This document shows positions 5,146-6,232 of a DNA stretch of 6,232 bases, in pieces. Below the pieces are notes generated by a model, which saw only the letters and a program-made list of their open reading frames with translations, ran no database searches and was not told the DNA's origin. Origin of the DNA: Opitutaceae bacterium (GTDB lineage: Bacteria > Verrucomicrobiota > Verrucomicrobiia > Opitutales > Opitutaceae); contig JAPOIC010000128.1 of NCBI GenBank assembly GCA_029979145.1, positions 1 through 6,232 of the forward strand. Reading direction: 5' to 3'. The position numbers were made by a program, and so were the translations under genes. Every line of letters begins with the position of its first letter. Positions within the stretch are counted from its first letter, which is position 1.

Positions 5146-6232
5146 TCAGCGATGCTCCTCGTAGGTGATGTCGATCTTGGCGGCGAAGGCGCGCTTCTTG
5201 GCCGTGCCATGGAACACGATGCGGTGGGAGCGCGCGTCGTAGGTGAAGCCATCCGTGGAATCGGCCTCAATGGGTTGGCCATCGACGAGGACGCGCAAGC
5301 TCTTCTGGTAGAGCGTGGACCCTGCAGGCAGCGGATCGAGCGCGACGGCCACGGTGTCGGCGATACGGTCGCCCAGCTCGGCGAGCGACGCGGAAAAGTC
5401 GCTTTCAATGTTGAGCACGGTGCCGCCGGTGAGTTCGGCCGCCCGCCGGTGCGATTGGTTGCCGGGTGACACGACGGCGTTGATCTCGAGCTTGCCGCGT
5501 TGATTGCCCTTCGCGATCACGAAGGGGCGGATGACCCAGTAGTTGATGTAGCCGTCGAGCGTCTGCCGATCGCGCGGGTGACCGCGGTTGTAGTCGGCGA
5601 TCAGGTCGGGCAGCGTGCCGCTTTCCTGCCACTCGGCCTTGCGCTCGCCGTTGCGCCCCTGGGCCCAGACGGCCATGCGGGTTTCCTCCTCGTCCATGAA
5701 GAAAACCACGATGGTGGTGGCCTCGGGGCGCAGGAACGCGTGGCGTTCGTTGTAGAAGTTGGCGACGAAGTTATAAACGGCGGTGAAGGCCGTGCGGTTG
5801 CTGTCGCCGTTGGTGCCGACCTTGACGAGTTCCGAGAAAATACCGTCGGGCGTCTGCGGCGTGACCCATGGCTGGGCCAGCTGCGGCAGCGTCACGAGGT
5901 CGCCATTGCTGGCCACGCGCTTGGTCGTGGTCTTGGGCCGGCCTTGCCGGTCGAGCACCGGAGTGCCGGCGTCATCGAGCGCAATGGCGCGCACCTTCTT
6001 GTAATACGCCTGCCGGTTGCGCGCTACGCCGGGGTCGGCATCGACAAAGTCTGTGGTGAGCACGCCGATGCGGTAGTCGAGATCGCGCGTGTGAAAAAAC
6101 TGGCGGAAACGGTTCAGGCTCGCGGCCAGACGTTCCTGGTGCGCCGCCATCGACGGGGAATTGTTGATCACGAACACGAGGTCAACCTGGCGGCTGCTGG
6201 AACGGTCGGCCGTGAGGTGTTTCAGGTGGCGG
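5146..6232 (-). CDS. von Willebrand factor A-like domain protein, 5' end missing
   Basis: The frame is open to the right window edge, so the 361 visible residues lack the true N-terminus, where any signal or lipoprotein sequence would lie. The GTG at 6177 falls inside the first VWA strand and is not a plausible start. DLVFVINNSPSM (visible residues 17-28) is the MIDAS strand and loop, but the expected D-x-S-x-S has Asn 23 for the first Asp. RIGVLTTDF (54-62) and IVVFFMDEEE (174-183) are the next two core strands, ending in acidic residues where further metal contacts lie. The last 70 or so residues (LRVLVDGQPIEA onward, through FTYDARSHRIVFHG) form the beta-rich tail seen in exported VWA proteins of deltaproteobacterial and related type. 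Family members bind protein or surface ligands through a divalent metal; the ligand is unknown. The gene converges on the oxidase across the repeat-rich region. Confidence 0.75.
   Translation of the reverse strand, partial: RHLKHLTADRSSSRQVDLVFVINNSPSMAAHQERLAASLNRFRQFFHTRDLDYRIGVLTTDFVDADPGVARNRQAYYKKVRAIALDDAGTPVLDRQGRPKTTTKRVASNGDLVTLPQLAQPWVTPQTPDGIFSELVKVGTNGDSNRTAFTAVYNFVANFYNERHAFLRPEATTIVVFFMDEEETRMAVWAQGRNGERKAEWQESGTLPDLIADYNRGHPRDRQTLDGYINYWVIRPFVIAKGNQRGKLEINAVVSPGNQSHRRAAELTGGTVLNIESDFSASLAELGDRIADTVAVALDPLPAGSTLYQKSLRVLVDGQPIEADSTDGFTYDARSHRIVFHGTAKKRAFAAKIDITYEEHR

Noticed and set aside
5077..5469. 130-residue + strand open frame beginning in the AGAAGCC hairpin region
   Set aside because: It starts inside a repeat and then runs antisense to the VWA C-terminal domain; no recognisable product.

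Overview
The window is a GC-rich bacterial segment, densely coding, with five protein genes. Two of them run off the ends of the window. Three things point to a member of the Verrucomicrobiota, most likely Opitutaceae or a close relative: the style of the long KdgK-type sugar kinase, the exported beta-propeller protein of a kind common in Planctomycetes and Verrucomicrobia, and intergenic spaces packed with short palindromic and dispersed repeats. This placement is inference from remembered family resemblance, not from a search.

Layout from left to right. (1) The 3' end of a phytanoyl-CoA dioxygenase-like Fe(II)/2-oxoglutarate oxygenase lies on the + strand and stops at 446. (2) A 36-bp convergent gap is almost filled by a perfect 32-nt palindrome at 450-481. 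(3) On the - strand is a two-gene unit: a KdgK-type PfkB sugar kinase (3154 to 2057), followed almost without a gap by an exported five-bladed beta-propeller glycoside-hydrolase-like protein ending at 483. The signal peptide of the second gene is readable, but its only nearby upstream ATG is one base out of frame. (4) A 158-bp divergent intergenic region carries a candidate promoter for the kinase and an 8-bp dyad with a 5-nt loop. (5) On the + strand (3313-4746) is a GlcD/D-lactate-dehydrogenase-type FAD-linked oxidase. (6) A non-coding stretch of about 400 bp (4747-5145) is a mosaic of at least six repeat units, including a 60-nt block that folds into a three-way junction with every junction base paired. 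(7) On the - strand, running off the right edge, is a von Willebrand factor A-like protein whose MIDAS motif has Asn in place of the first Asp.

How the genes may work together: the kinase, the exported propeller protein and the divergent 2-hydroxyacid oxidase would suit carbohydrate or sugar-acid catabolism. Extracellular glycan recognition or cleavage would feed 2-keto-3-deoxygluconate phosphorylation, with a separate hydroxyacid oxidation step. Only the kinase-propeller pair has operon-like spacing; the link to the oxidase rests on its divergent position alone. The oxygenase and the VWA protein have no obvious functional tie to this set. I do not see a clear new defence, mobile or RNA-guided system. 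The most unusual material is the structured repeat content of the two convergent intergenic regions.
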